From: Pseudomonadota bacterium
GTDB lineage: Bacteria; Pseudomonadota; Alphaproteobacteria; Rs-D84
Length of the DNA stretch: 64,000 nt
Reading direction: 5' to 3'
Assembly: GCA_023402015.1 (NCBI GenBank)
Contig: JAEXCU010000009.1
Coordinates: 1-64,000 of the forward strand
The notes beneath the pieces were generated by a model. That model saw nothing but the letters and a program-made list of their open reading frames with translations, ran no database searches and was not told where the DNA came from. Both the position numbers and the translations under genes were made by a program. Shown here one piece after another: positions 45,800-56,773 of the stretch (position 1 is the stretch's first letter; the number at the start of each line of letters is the position of its first letter).

Positions 45800-46105
45800 A
45801 TTATACCCGACGCCATCTTAGGCAGCCATTGCAAGGCGAACATTGTCGTTCGCAGCGATTCTATCGCCATTCAGTTTTTATTTGGCTTTTAACGACGCCA
45901 TGTCGGATTCAGGCGGTTTGTCTTTCATCATCTGTCGAATCTATTACACCCCCATAAAATAATTCTGGGCGGCGTCTGCCTGGCCACAATTATTTTCTGT
46001 TTCCAGATTTGTTTTCTGCAAAATCTGGTGGAGGTGCCGGGTACCGCCCCCGGGTCCAAAATGATTATTGCACAATGCGTTCAGAATCATCACTGTTTTC
46101 ACAGC
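45800..46105 (-). ncRNA. ssrA: tmRNA, circularly permuted two-piece form
   Basis: On the reverse strand the acceptor piece comes first: from about 46105, through CCGGG/CCCGG (T-stem), to CACCTCCACCA ending at 46026. After a spacer of 72 bases the coding piece begins at 45953 with GGGGGTGTAATAGATTCGAC. GGGGGTG pairs with CACCTCC and has the G3-U70 pair needed for alanylation. The tag frame runs from GCT 45856 to TAA 45818 and reads AANDNVRLAMAA. Promoter: TTGCAA (46139-46134), 16 bases, TATAAT (46117-46112). The T-loop (GGCGGTA) is not the usual TTCRA type. The 3' end of the coding piece is approximate. Confidence 0.92.
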
Positions 46106-46147
46106 ATATTTATTATAGTCTTTCCACTGGAAATTGCAAGTTTTTAA

Positions 46148-47669
<1,522 letters not shown>

Positions 47670-47767
47670 AAAACATTTTTCTGCTGAATGGAAAATTTGC
47701 TTTTGTGATTTTTATCTGTTAATATCTAGGACTGAAATCACATTAACCCATAAAGGAGAAATACACC

Positions 47768-48397
47768 ATGGCAACATTGTCATTAAAAGGCACCCAGACG
47801 GAAAAGAATCTGTTGATTGCGTTCGCGGGTGAATCCCAGGCACGTAATCGTTATACCTTTTTTGCGTCCAAGGCCAAGAACGAAGGTTATCAGGCAATTC
47901 AAAAAATCTTTTTGGAAACGGCCGAACAAGAAAAAGAACATGCATCACGTTTGTTTAAATTCTTGGAAGGTGGTGATTTGGAAATAACTGCATCTTTCCC
48001 GGCCGGCAAAATTGGCACAACATTGGAAAATTTGCAGGCGGCGGCATACGGTGAACACGAAGAAAACACCAACATGTATCCGAAATTTGCACAAATTGCG
48101 GCACAGGAAGGTTTCCCGGCAATTGCCGAAGTTTTGAAAAACATTGGTTATGCAGAACGCTATCATGAATCACGCTATCGCGCGTTGATTGATGCAATTG
48201 AAAACGGTACATTGTTCAAACAGGACAAAATCGTTATGTGGCGCTGCACAAATTGCGGTATGTGGCACATCGGTACCGAGGCACCGTCCGTATGCCCGGC
48301 ATGTTTGCATCCCCAGGGATACTTCATCAGCGAAGGGACAATTTCCCGTTGTGATACAAACGAAGGTTTCTGTGAATACACAAACATTGATGAATAA
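47768..48397 (+). CDS. rbr: Rubrerythrin
   Basis: 209 residues. Ferritin-like di-iron domain with E and H ligands (FAGESQARNRYTFFA; ETAEQEKEHASRLF; GYAERYHESRYRAL) and a C-terminal rubredoxin-like domain (WRCTNCGMWHIGTEAPSVCP plus ACLHP). It reduces peroxide, typical of anaerobes and microaerophiles. AAAGGAGAAA precedes the ATG. The second knuckle reads CPAC, normal. Suggests a low-oxygen habitat together with the peroxiredoxin at 56797. Confidence 0.94.
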   Translation: MATLSLKGTQTEKNLLIAFAGESQARNRYTFFASKAKNEGYQAIQKIFLETAEQEKEHASRLFKFLEGGDLEITASFPAGKIGTTLENLQAAAYGEHEENTNMYPKFAQIAAQEGFPAIAEVLKNIGYAERYHESRYRALIDAIENGTLFKQDKIVMWRCTNCGMWHIGTEAPSVCPACLHPQGYFISEGTISRCDTNEGFCEYTNIDE

Positions 48398-48400
48398 AAA

Positions 48401-48425
48401 AATCCCCCAATTGGGGGATTCTTTT
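48401..48425 (+). terminator. Terminator of rubrerythrin
   Basis: AATCCCCCAATTGGGGGATT followed by CTTTTT. Confidence 0.85.
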
Positions 48426-48490
48426 TGCGACATATAACTGCGCCACTTTTTCCCCTTCGTCATTGTGGATGGACAACGATTTTTACCTTC

Positions 48491-48594
48491 GTCATTGCGA
48501 GGGAGTGAAACGACCGTGGCAATCCAGATGATTAATGAAACTTTACCGCTTTACCTGTGGATTGCCACGCTACACCGCGTTCGCTCGCAATGAA
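48491..48594. repeat. Palindromic intergenic repeat, copy 3
   Basis: GTCATTGCGAG ... GTGGCAATCCA ... TGGATTGCCAC ... CTCGCAATGA: nested inverted repeats of the same class as 9501 and 9661. It fills most of 48426-48705, where no gene is seen. Confidence 0.75.
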
Positions 48595-48705
48595 TCCGAG
48601 TATATGAAAACAAGCGCAGCGCAGTTTGAATAAATACCGAGGATACGCGCAGGCACGCAGTGCCCAGCGACACACATTTATGGATTGCCGGACGACGTGG
48701 GCTTT

Positions 48706-49278
48706 TTAATCGCAATAAAAACTATTGCCGGTCCATTGACCCGAACCAGTATTATTGGAAAATTTTGTTCCCGACGGTATATAGCATGATGTGCGTGCCG
48801 TACTGCCCGCCGCAGATGTTCCGGTCGCACCATCTTCGCTGGGGCAACGGGTACAACCTGATGTGCCATTGGATGAACTGCCGTAATATCCGGTTGCACA
48901 TCGGTAAGATGTGGATGTATGGCATGTTTCGCATAGACAATATTTGGTTTGACGATATTGATATCCGGTATTACCAGAAACCCAACCTGTATCACCACTG
49001 CAATTATTGCATCCGCCACAGGTTTCGCATGTGCCTTGATGACAATATTGACCACTGGAACATTCTGAATCACTGGCGCATCCACATGAATACGTAGATG
49101 TGCCGGTTTGCGCATTGACGCATTTACAAGTGGAACCGTCGCAGTCAACAAACATACCGATTGCATCATTCCATGTTGCCTTGGTACATGAACCACCGTC
49201 GCATATTGGTTCATTACCCAGCGCATTTATACATGGAAATAACAACAGGTTGGCTGTTATTAATATTTTTATATTCAT
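48706..49278 (-). CDS. Small secreted Cys-rich family protein
   Basis: 190 residues. Signal peptide (MNIKILITANLLLFPCINALG) then almost wholly Cys-rich: CKCVNAQTGTSTYSCGC, CSSGQYCHQGTCETCGGC, SYRCATGYYG, CTRCPSEDG, and SCYIPSG near the end; the final signature is a weaker variant (SGQWTGNSFYCD). CAGGAG lies 9 bases upstream of ATG. RNA element E precedes it and its c' strand is complementary to CAGGAG. Exported; function unknown. Confidence 0.8.
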   Translation of the reverse strand: MNIKILITANLLLFPCINALGNEPICDGGSCTKATWNDAIGMFVDCDGSTCKCVNAQTGTSTYSCGCASDSECSSGQYCHQGTCETCGGCNNCSGDTGWVSGNTGYQYRQTKYCLCETCHTSTSYRCATGYYGSSSNGTSGCTRCPSEDGATGTSAAGSTARTSCYIPSGTKFSNNTGSGQWTGNSFYCD

Positions 49279-49304
49279 TTAATCAATCTCCTGTGTGTGT
49301 AAAC

Positions 49305-49517
49305 AAAAACCACCAACAAATTTGGTGGTCAGGAGGTTGAGAACAATTGTTGGAATTGTGTCGCGTATTTTATATTTCGCGAACCCTCCTGACCATATCT
49401 GGTCCAGGAGTCGTTTATCGTCTGAATATTAAAACCGGCGCCAATTGCGCGCTCCAGGTTTGTATTCCGACGCCAACACAGAGGTTCTCATACCTCATCA
49501 GCAGAATACCTGCTGAT
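49305..49517 (-). ncRNA. Structured RNA element E (pseudoknot plus terminator)
   Basis: Promoter TTGTTT, 17 bases, TATAAT (49529-49524). P1 49515-49510/49504-49499; P2 GAGG/CCTC; a 49490-49484 with a' 49344-49338 (TGAGAAC/GTTCTCA); b 49478-49473 with b' 49353-49348; c 49394-49385 with c' 49336-49327 (GGTCAGGAGG/CCTCCTGACC, changed on both sides relative to A-D); alternative partner of c at 49410-49401; d TCGCG/CGCGA. Terminator stem 49328-49310, T-run 49309-49305. It has a longer middle part than A-C. Confidence 0.8.
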
Positions 49518-49560
49518 ACATGAATTATATAATATGCATATGAAAAAAACAACCATTAAA

Positions 49561-49586
49561 AAACCGGGATGATGTTTCCCGGTTTT
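49561..49586 (-). terminator. Terminator
   Basis: AACCGGGAAACATCATCCCGG on the reverse strand followed by a T-run, after the oxidase-like gene's stop. Confidence 0.75.
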
Positions 49587-49588
49587 AA

Positions 49589-50011
49589 TTAAATGGTTCC
49601 TGTTTTTAAATTGTCGCCAATATAAAATTTATATTCAGATGGAATAAACCGCAGTAATGCAAAATTTGGGTCCTGCCATCCGTCATAACCAAAACGCGAA
49701 TATTCGTCGCGCCAATGTTTTTCTTTTTCGTGTGTGTCGTTAATAATTTCCATTTTTCCGAACAAACGCACCGCATGACGTGTGGCGGGGTTAAAATAAT
49801 ACAGACAGCAGTTTGGATTATTCACAATTTGTGCATGTTTTGGCGAATGTGCATTGGTTAAAAAGTGCAGGTTAAAATCCGTTGCATCACGGTTCATGCC
49901 ATTCATTACATGGCGTGTTTCCGGGTATTTTCCCAGGCCAAATGTGCAAAGTTGTAAATCATCGCATGAACGTACAATTTCCAATACGGATTTTAAAACA
50001 TCATTGTTCAT
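49589..50011 (-). CDS. Pyridoxamine 5'-phosphate oxidase-like protein
   Basis: 140 residues from ATG 50011 (GGAGATTAAAA upstream). Split-barrel flavin-binding pattern: LQLCTFGLGKYPETRHVMNGM, LHFLTNAHSPKHAQIVNNPNCCLYYFNP, VRLFGKMEIIND, then LLRFIPSEYKFYIGD. Matches general-stress PNPOx-like proteins; the substrate is unknown. Its start overlaps the lipoprotein gene by 11 bases. Confidence 0.75.
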   Translation of the reverse strand: MNNDVLKSVLEIVRSCDDLQLCTFGLGKYPETRHVMNGMNRDATDFNLHFLTNAHSPKHAQIVNNPNCCLYYFNPATRHAVRLFGKMEIINDTHEKEKHWRDEYSRFGYDGWQDPNFALLRFIPSEYKFYIGDNLKTGTI

Positions 50012-50468
50012 TTTTAATCTCCAACGTGTCCAGAATCTTGTCCAATTTTCGCAACGAACTGTCGGCACATCCACGACCGCGCCATGTCATAATTTCTTCA
50101 CCAGTTTTCTGGTTGGCGATAGATACATTAAAATTCCACCACCAGAATCCGTTAAAGGGACACCAGAACGGATTAAACATCTCGCGGCGTTCGTGAACAC
50201 GAACTAAATATTTGGCGTTGGATGGGATTTCAACCCTTATCACTTCTATACCAACATTGTCATCTTCCCATTCGTCGTCAGTCCGGGCTTTGCCAACCAA
50301 TACTTTATAGCCGCGTTTTTCCATTTGTTGTTTTATGCTGCGCCGCATTGTATAGCCGCCGTAACGTGCATAAACGGTGCTGCCAGGTTCCAACGTATTG
50401 GGTTTTACATACACACTGTTGCAACCAGCCAGTATTAAAGCACATATCAAGAATTTTATAACAGGCAT
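50001..50468 (-). CDS. Lipoprotein of unknown function
   Basis: 155 residues. Lipobox LAGC in MPVIKFLICALILAGC. The body has a Trp-rich stretch (FNGFWWWNFNVSIAN) and ends with a helical segment; it loosely resembles DUF4136-type lipoproteins, without certainty. Expected in the periplasm, membrane anchored. Confidence 0.6.
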   Translation of the reverse strand: MPVIKFLICALILAGCNSVYVKPNTLEPGSTVYARYGGYTMRRSIKQQMEKRGYKVLVGKARTDDEWEDDNVGIEVIRVEIPSNAKYLVRVHERREMFNPFWCPFNGFWWWNFNVSIANQKTGEEIMTWRGRGCADSSLRKLDKILDTLEIKNEQ

Positions 50469-50578
50469 ATTTTCCTCATCTTTTATTCCCAGGATACACG
50501 ATATTGCGGTCCAAAAACAAGTGTAAATCAGAAAATATATTGCATTTTATCATACACTGCGTATAATACGGGACAATT

Positions 50579-50655
50579 GCACCCGTGGCTTAACTGGATA
50601 GAGCACCGCCCTCCGAAGGCGGGGATTGCGCGTTCGAATCGCGCCGGGTGCGCCA
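50579..50655 (+). tRNA. tRNA-Arg (CCG)
   Basis: Acceptor GCACCCG/CGGGTGC, anticodon stem CCGCC/GGCGG with loop CTCCGAA (anticodon CCG), T-loop TTCGAAT, encoded CCA. Promoter TTGCAT, 16 bases, TATAAT lies just upstream. A terminator hairpin CCGACA/TGTCGG with T-run follows at 50665-50690. Confidence 0.95.
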
Positions 50656-50662
50656 GGATACT

Positions 50663-50690
50663 AGCCGACATTGTGTCGGTTTTATTTTTG
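50663..50690 (+). terminator. Terminator of tRNA-Arg
   Basis: CCGACATTGTGTCGG followed by TTTTATTTTT. Confidence 0.75.
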
Positions 50691-50698
50691 ATTGTGCA

Positions 50699-51487
50699 TT
50701 ATTTTTGCCGGGGAATGTATCTGGCAAAATAAAATGAAAAGACTTTTTCCAATACTTTTATGCGCGCGGCATTTAACTGGTCAGGTATAACCATATCAAT
50801 TGTTTTGTAGAACAAGTTTGGGTCTTGGCCTTGTAATTTCAGGTAATAACCCGCAATTGCTGTGGCAAAGTTTATATTTGCAATAGATACTGCTTCTAAA
50901 TCCAGAATACCGGACAGGTGTTTGTTATCATCCAGCAATATGTTGCGCGGGTTTAAATCGCAATGGCATATTGTTTTTGGGCCGGCATTCATAATTTGGG
51001 TTGCATAATAAACGCCATTTGCCAGAAAGGTGGATTTGGTTTTATTCAATATATTGTTCTGGGCAACCTGGGCACAATCTTTGTTATTTATGCCTTGGAA
51101 TTTGTCCAGTGGTATCATAGACAATTTCTTGATTTCAATTGCAACGTCCGCATACACACGGGCCAGTTCAGATTTTGTCATGCCTTGTTGCAGATATTCA
51201 AACAAAGTACGGCCCTGCATATATGGATAAACTTCCATTTCTTTATCCTGATATGTGTATATATCGCTGCGCGGGACGCGGATACAGTATGGATATAAAA
51301 CCTGGCTGATGCTGTGATTGCGATGTGTTTCGTTATTGGATTTAAAGCGAAATATTCGTTTATTTGATTGGTCCTGCGCGACAAAGACAGTTGCCTTGGT
51401 GCCCAAAACACGTGGTTGTTTTATTTCCATTGTGCGTGGGGCATAATTTAATATCGCCTGGACATAAAAATCGTTTTGCAGATTCAT
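50699..51487 (-). CDS. APH-type phosphotransferase
   Basis: 262 residues. Protein-kinase-like phosphotransferase: catalytic loop ICHCDLNPRNILLDD and metal-binding ILDLEAVSIAN. N-terminal ATP lobe is degenerate. The family includes aminoglycoside, choline and homoserine kinases; nothing in the context decides the substrate. Stands alone. Confidence 0.75.
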   Translation of the reverse strand: MNLQNDFYVQAILNYAPRTMEIKQPRVLGTKATVFVAQDQSNKRIFRFKSNNETHRNHSISQVLYPYCIRVPRSDIYTYQDKEMEVYPYMQGRTLFEYLQQGMTKSELARVYADVAIEIKKLSMIPLDKFQGINNKDCAQVAQNNILNKTKSTFLANGVYYATQIMNAGPKTICHCDLNPRNILLDDNKHLSGILDLEAVSIANINFATAIAGYYLKLQGQDPNLFYKTIDMVIPDQLNAARIKVLEKVFSFYFARYIPRQK

Positions 51488-51562
51488 GAATTACGTATTT
51501 AATTTATTGTTGTCAAATATATTTTATAGTCAACACTTGTAAAGTCAAGAACAATAAAAGGC

Positions 51563-52640
51563 CTATCTGGACAGGCATGCAATCATAAAATCGTCTAAAT
51601 CGCCGTCCAGAACCGCCGCAGAATCCGTTTTTTCAACACCGGTGCGAACGTCTTTGACCAATTGATATGGATACAGGACATAGTTGCGAATCTGGCTGCC
51701 CCATTCAATTTTCTTTTGCGCGGCCTTGGCGGCATCTTCTTCTTCGGCGCGTTTACGCAATTCCAATTCATACAGTTTACTGCGCAGCATTTTCATTGCC
51801 ATTTCGCGGTTTTGAATCTGGCTGCGTTCATTTTGACATGTAACAACCGTATTTGTTGGTAGATGGGTTATACGCACCGCACTGTCGGTTTTATTTACAT
51901 GCTGGCCCCCCGCGCCGGACGAACGATATGTATCAATACGCAAATCTTTTTCATTTATCGCAATTTCAATTGTGTCGTCAATGTCTGGCCATACATCCAC
52001 AGACGCAAAACTGGTCTGGCGTTTGCCATTGGCATTAAATGGCGAAATACGAACCAGGCGGTGAACCCCAATTTCGTTTTTTAACCATCCATATGCACGT
52101 GGCCCAGTTATACGATATGTTATGTTTTTTATTCCGGCGGTATCGCCTTCGTGTTCTTCTATGACTTCGCATGCAAAACCATGGCGTTCGGCCCAGCGTG
52201 CATACATACGTGATAACATTTGGGCCCAATCTTGGGCCTCGGTCCCGCCGGCACCGGCCTGGATAAACAAAAATGCGCCATTATTGTCCGCAGGGTCCCG
52301 GAACAGGGTAATAAACTTGGCCCGGTGCGCATCATCAGCCAATTTTTCAATTGCCGCCAGTACTTCACCGTCATCAGGTGCCATATCGTATAAATCACGC
52401 AGATTGGTATATTCCGATTCCAACGCCAATAATTCATTTAAAGATTTTTCCAAACCGGATTTTTTTTGCAATAATGCACGCGCATTATCCGGATTATCCC
52501 ATAAATTTGGGTCATCTGTTTGCGATTTTAATTCGTTTATTTCAGATTGTAATTTATCTGGGTCAAAGAAACCCCCTGACGGCAGAAATGTCGTCGGAAA
52601 TTTGTGATAAAATTTCGTTGGCGATAATCATACTTGGCAT
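51563..52640 (-). CDS. prfB: Peptide chain release factor 2 with programmed +1 frameshift
   Basis: 358 residues after frameshift. The first frame starts at ATG 52640 (or 52631) and reads MIIANEILSQISDDISAV, then AGGGGG TTT CTT TGA C: the classic RF2 autoregulatory site, with a Shine-Dalgarno-like AGGGGG and in-frame UGA at 52565-52563. A +1 slip on CTT continues DPDKLQSEINELK into the main frame. Downstream are the SPF codon-recognition motif and the GGQ peptidyl-release motif (SSGAGGQHVNKTDSAVR). RF2 reads UGA/UAA. Low RF2 leads to more slippage and more RF2. Confidence 0.96.
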
Positions 52641-52748
52641 GATAGCAATTTATTTGCATCGGTCAACAGATTTATAGGATTAGAATTAAATCAACGTTTG
52701 CCTTTTTATGACTGTTGTGTTAAAATTTCTTTAACGAGAGGGATTTCA

Positions 52749-53996
52749 ATGAAGAATATATTTGTTGTATTTGGTCTGATTGGGGCATGTTTCTGCGGAT
52801 TTGATGCGCCGGCGGTGTCGGCGGGAACCGTGGGTGCGGCAAACACCACACGTAATGTGTCCGTTAATACCGGTGTCAATAGTGGTAATTTGCGTGGCAA
52901 CCAGGCATTGGCAAACGCGTACAAAACAAATCAGCGAAATACATATTATATGGTAAATCAGCCGGATGTTGATTCCGCATGTCGTGAAAGAATCTATAAA
53001 TGCCTGTCTGATTACTGTGGGGACGTAACGGTTGTTCCGGGCCAGCGTTCGGGCCGTTGCCAATATGCCACAGAAAGCGAATTGTACAACTATGCATTAT
53101 TGTGCCTGCAAAAAGATACATCGGTTTTATTACCACAATATGGCGCAAATACGCGCAATTATGCCGGCGGAATGAATACGGCCGCGCGTCTGTGTCCGCC
53201 GTACGTACAGCAAGAATTAATGTCATATCTGTCCATGTCCAATATGGCGGATCAATTGTCCAAATCACATTCGGATTTGTGTCTGCAACGTCGCCAGGAA
53301 TTAGAAGCGGCAATGGCATGTCATTCGGTTGCGCTGGCATATGGTAATGAAACATCCAGTATGCTGACTACGCAATTGACCGATTATTGCGGTGCCGGCG
53401 TCCCAGGGGGCAGTGCGGAAATGGTGACCCGATTTGCCAATGCCGGGAATGTCGGGGCCAGTATTTGGGGCTGGGCGGAAAAAATTGTCAGCCTGGATTT
53501 AAATAAAAAGGGTTCTGATTGGCAGGCGGCGGTTGACGCAGTCTTGGCCGGTTATACAAATCGTATGAATTTGGCATGCGGTGATGATTTGCAATTAAAT
53601 ACAGTATCACATTCGTCAGACGGTGCGTCCCAGCCAACTGCATTACAAACGGCGGCCGCATTGGCGGTTGGGGTGGCATTCCCGTCCGCGCCGGTAAACA
53701 TGGAAAATCCATATGAAAATTGGTCTGTTTACCAAGAAATTCAGTCCATGTCAGAATTATGGGATTATGATACTGCATACCAGGTTGTCCAGGCCGCGTT
53801 GTCCAATCCGGCTACAACACAGAATGCATTTTTAACCAGTGCCCAAATGGATAACATGCAGACGGCGTACAAACGTGGCACCAAAGTGTTTATTGTTCGC
53901 GACAGTGCACGTTGCTATGTCATTCCGGTTGCGACATTGACAGCCCAGGAAACATCCTTGGTGGCACAGTCTTTTGCAAACTGCATCAGTAAATAA
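52749..53996 (+). CDS. Exported protein of unknown function
   Basis: 415 residues from ATG 52749 (GAGAGGG upstream). Signal peptide (IFVVFGLIGACFCGFDAPAVSAG), an Asn/Thr-rich stretch, then a domain with paired cysteines (CRERIYKCLSDYCGD; CQYATESELYNYALLCLQ) and a largely helical C-terminus. It lacks the C-terminal signature of the small Cys-rich family. Not recognised; possibly periplasmic. Confidence 0.6.
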   Translation: MKNIFVVFGLIGACFCGFDAPAVSAGTVGAANTTRNVSVNTGVNSGNLRGNQALANAYKTNQRNTYYMVNQPDVDSACRERIYKCLSDYCGDVTVVPGQRSGRCQYATESELYNYALLCLQKDTSVLLPQYGANTRNYAGGMNTAARLCPPYVQQELMSYLSMSNMADQLSKSHSDLCLQRRQELEAAMACHSVALAYGNETSSMLTTQLTDYCGAGVPGGSAEMVTRFANAGNVGASIWGWAEKIVSLDLNKKGSDWQAAVDAVLAGYTNRMNLACGDDLQLNTVSHSSDGASQPTALQTAAALAVGVAFPSAPVNMENPYENWSVYQEIQSMSELWDYDTAYQVVQAALSNPATTQNAFLTSAQMDNMQTAYKRGTKVFIVRDSARCYVIPVATLTAQETSLVAQSFANCISK

Positions 53997-54015
53997 TTTA
54001 TTGTTAATAAAAAAT

Positions 54016-54043
54016 GCCCCGAATAAAAATCGGGGCGTTTTTT
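54016..54043. terminator. Bidirectional terminator
   Basis: GCCCCGA/TCGGGGC stem with flanking A and T runs, between convergent genes; it touches the stop of the glycosyltransferase gene. Confidence 0.8.
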
Positions 54044-54926
54044 ATTTTCGGTAAATTCGGCGTGTGCCAACATTCAGACCCAGAAAATAATATCTGATTT
54101 TATTTTGGAAAATTTCACGGCGGGTCAACGTCATATTGAACATTTTAAATTTCTCTATCACAAATGGTGATTCTGGTGTCGTCATTAATTCATATGCATT
54201 GTGCGCAATTAAAAATTCGTTCAGTTTTTCGCGGGCATTCTGGGTGTCTGTGGAATTATTGCGATTTGAAATCAATTTGCGTGATTTACCCAATGCGGTT
54301 TCCATATCAACAACATTGTAAATTGCACCCGGAACGGTGGCGACAGTTTGCGCCAAAACAATTGCCGGTTGGGTAAAGAATAAATCCTGGGCGCCGAAAA
54401 TGCGTTCATCATATTTCAGACCGGTTTTATCCAAAAAAGATTTTTTATATAAATACCGCCATGCCGGCCGAAATTTATTTGCACGTGTTTTCAGAATTTT
54501 ATCGCGGGTACTGATTAAAATTTCAATCGCATCAAATCGCGGAAAGTTATAGTCCGGTTGATTTACTTCGCCACATAAAATATCTGCGTCTGTTTGGCAT
54601 GCGGCATTCGCCATTTTTTCAAAATAATCCAGATTTACATAATCGTCATGATCATGAAAGTGAACGTATTGCCCGTTTGCATTTTTCAAACCATTATTCA
54701 GTGCCGCGGATGGACCGGCATTTTTCTGATTCAGGATTTTTATGCGTTTGTCCAATTTGGCATAGTGGTTATAAACGTCAGCCGTGTTGTCCGTACATCC
54801 GTCATCAACAATTATTATTTCCAGATTTTGGTATGTTTGATGTATCAGGTGTTCCAAACATTTTGATAAAAATTTTTCTGCGTTGTACACAGGTATAACC
54901 ACAGATATTAATGGTGTGTTTTTCAT
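54042..54926 (-). CDS. Glycosyltransferase family 2
   Basis: 294 residues. ISVVIPVYNAEKFLSKCLEH, IIIVDDGCTDNTA, and HFHDHDDYVN in the DxD position (here HDHDD). C-terminal half with conserved-looking AWRYLYKKSFL. Probably adds a sugar to a surface glycan; isolated from the main sugar operon at 19.5-23.8 kb. Confidence 0.85.
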   Translation of the reverse strand: MKNTPLISVVIPVYNAEKFLSKCLEHLIHQTYQNLEIIIVDDGCTDNTADVYNHYAKLDKRIKILNQKNAGPSAALNNGLKNANGQYVHFHDHDDYVNLDYFEKMANAACQTDADILCGEVNQPDYNFPRFDAIEILISTRDKILKTRANKFRPAWRYLYKKSFLDKTGLKYDERIFGAQDLFFTQPAIVLAQTVATVPGAIYNVVDMETALGKSRKLISNRNNSTDTQNAREKLNEFLIAHNAYELMTTPESPFVIEKFKMFNMTLTRREIFQNKIRYYFLGLNVGTRRIYRK

Positions 54927-55039
54927 ATTTTTTTGCCTTTGCTGCCATTTTATAAGATAAATATTTTTTTCGCAACAATTAGATTGTTTTTCCTGATATG
55001 GCTTGAAAATATACGTAAATTTTGATATAGTTTTATAAA

Positions 55040-56191
55040 ATGCAACTTAGCCGCAGAACTCTTTTAAAATTCACCGCCATTGGAACGATGGCTGTTTGTT
55101 TGATGCCACGATTGGCCTTGGCCGCGCGGAATTCCGTTAAATCAATTCGTACCGGAACACAACCCGGCGGGAAAACCCGCCTGGTGATTGAAACATCGGC
55201 GCGACCGTCATATTCACTGTCTTATCCGGCCAATCAATTGATAATTACATTGGCAAATACTGCGGCCAATTTCGGGTTGCGGCCGAATTTGGCGTCCGGC
55301 ACATTGGTTAAATCCATTTCCCAGGCCCAGATTAACGACCAGGTTCAAATTGTTGTAAATCTAAACCGTGGAATTGGGCAAATTCCAAAATCGCAAATAA
55401 TGATTTTGGAACCAAATGGCGATAATGATTATCGTCTGGTTCTGGATTTCGTGGCGGGCCAGGGCGCGCCCGTCGCCGCGGCATCAACAACAAAAACAAC
55501 CGCGCCGGCCGCCCAAAAATATGTAATTGTAATTGATGCCGGCCATGGGAACCAGGATCCGGGCTGTATCGGTAAAAATGGAACCAAGGAAAAAGACATT
55601 GTTTTATCAGTTGCAAAAAAATTAAAAAACAAATTGGATGCGAACGGATTTAAAACATATTTAACACGCAGTAATGATACATATTTAAAACTGGGGCGCC
55701 GCGCGGAAATTGCCGAACAGCGCAAGGCTGATTTGTTCCTGTCGCTGCATGCAAATGCCAACCCCAGTCGTGCCATGAAGGGATTTTCCATTTACACTTT
55801 GTCCGAAAAGGCGTCTGACGAAGAGGCAAAAAAATTGGCCGAGGCTGAAAATGCCGCCGACAGAATTGGTGTGGATGGTTTTACAGATTTTGAACCAAAT
55901 ATTCGCAGTGCATTGTCCGCCCTGCAACAGCATGCCGTTGCCGAAATGAGTGAAGAATACGCCAACGGTTGCGCCCGCGCATTCCGCAATGCCAAGATTG
56001 AGGCCCAACCCGGTCCCGCCGTGCGTCATGCGCCATTTGCGGTTTTACGTTCAACCGTTCCGGGGTCTTTGATTGAATTGGGACATTTGTCCAACGCGTC
56101 CGAAGAAAAACTATTACGCACAGATGCGCACCAAATGAAACTGGTTAACGCAATTGTAAAATCCGTTAAAAATTATAATTTTGATGTATAG
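55040..56191 (+). CDS. amiC: N-acetylmuramoyl-L-alanine amidase (AmiC-type)
   Basis: 383 residues. Tat-type signal (SRRTLLKF then a hydrophobic stretch and LALAA), an AMIN septal-targeting domain (about 30-140), a short Ala/Thr linker, and the zinc Amidase_3 domain: VIDAGHGNQDPG, the Glu in TKEKDIVL, SLHANANP, and catalytic Glu in SLIELGHLSN. Cleaves the stem peptide from murein during daughter-cell separation. The predicted autoinhibitory helix region (ASDEEAKKLAEAENAAD) is present. Confidence 0.93.
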   Translation: MQLSRRTLLKFTAIGTMAVCLMPRLALAARNSVKSIRTGTQPGGKTRLVIETSARPSYSLSYPANQLIITLANTAANFGLRPNLASGTLVKSISQAQINDQVQIVVNLNRGIGQIPKSQIMILEPNGDNDYRLVLDFVAGQGAPVAAASTTKTTAPAAQKYVIVIDAGHGNQDPGCIGKNGTKEKDIVLSVAKKLKNKLDANGFKTYLTRSNDTYLKLGRRAEIAEQRKADLFLSLHANANPSRAMKGFSIYTLSEKASDEEAKKLAEAENAADRIGVDGFTDFEPNIRSALSALQQHAVAEMSEEYANGCARAFRNAKIEAQPGPAVRHAPFAVLRSTVPGSLIELGHLSNASEEKLLRTDAHQMKLVNAIVKSVKNYNFDV

Positions 56192-56254
56192 CGTCTGAAC
56201 TCAGATAAAATTTGGCCTTGCATTGGGCCATTGTTTTCGTATAATGACCGACAC

Positions 56255-56345
56255 GGAGACGTGGCAGAGCGGTTGAATGCGCGCGACTCGAAATCGTGTA
56301 TACGGCAACCCCGTATCAAGGGTTCAAATCCCTTCGTCTCCGCCA
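56255..56345 (+). tRNA. tRNA-Ser (CGA)
   Basis: 91 bases, long variable arm (TACGGCAACCCCGTA). Acceptor GGAGACG/CGTCTCC, anticodon loop CTCGAAA (CGA), encoded CCA. Promoter TTGCAT, 16 bases, TATAAT upstream. Its 3' end matches tRNA-Ser(GGA). Confidence 0.95.
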
Positions 56346-56421
56346 TATGTCTTTGTTGATGCACGGCCACGATTGGTGGCTTAGAGTATACAAATTAGTT
56401 TTAATCATTTTATTAATTGCC

Positions 56422-56766
56422 ATGAAAACATTTAACGAACAGGTTTATGATATTGTTGCACGCATACCCGCCGGCCGGGTGGCCACGTTTGGCCAAATTG
56501 CGCGTATGATTGGACGTCCACGTATGGCGCGGTTTGTTGGGTATGCATCTAATAACAAGGCGTCATGGCATTTGCCGTGGCATCGCGTCGTCTTTAAGGA
56601 CGGCAGTTTGTGCGGCCCCGGATTTTTTGAACAACAATACCGGGCACTGAAAAGCGAAGGGGTAAAATTCACCCGTGATAAAAAAGTTTTAATTGAACAA
56701 TTTCAATGGGACCCAGAACGTGATGCGGTTCCAATGGATATCCGTGATTTTCCATTGGTTTTCTGA
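56422..56766 (+). CDS. Alkyltransferase-like protein (ATL)
   Basis: 114 residues from ATG 56422. MGMT DNA-binding domain (VYDIVARIPAGRVATFGQIARMIG; MARFVGYAS) with the active-site motif PCHR replaced by PWHR (LPWHRVVFKDG). That Cys-to-Trp change defines ATL proteins, which bind O6-alkylguanine and hand lesions to nucleotide excision repair rather than repairing them. Confidence 0.88.
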   Translation: MKTFNEQVYDIVARIPAGRVATFGQIARMIGRPRMARFVGYASNNKASWHLPWHRVVFKDGSLCGPGFFEQQYRALKSEGVKFTRDKKVLIEQFQWDPERDAVPMDIRDFPLVF

Positions 56767-56773
56767 AAAATAT

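Noticed and set aside
51563..52471. RF2 starting at the TTG of the main frame
   Set aside because: The upstream frame with AGGGGG and CTTTGAC is the known RF2 frameshift site, so the protein starts near 52640.
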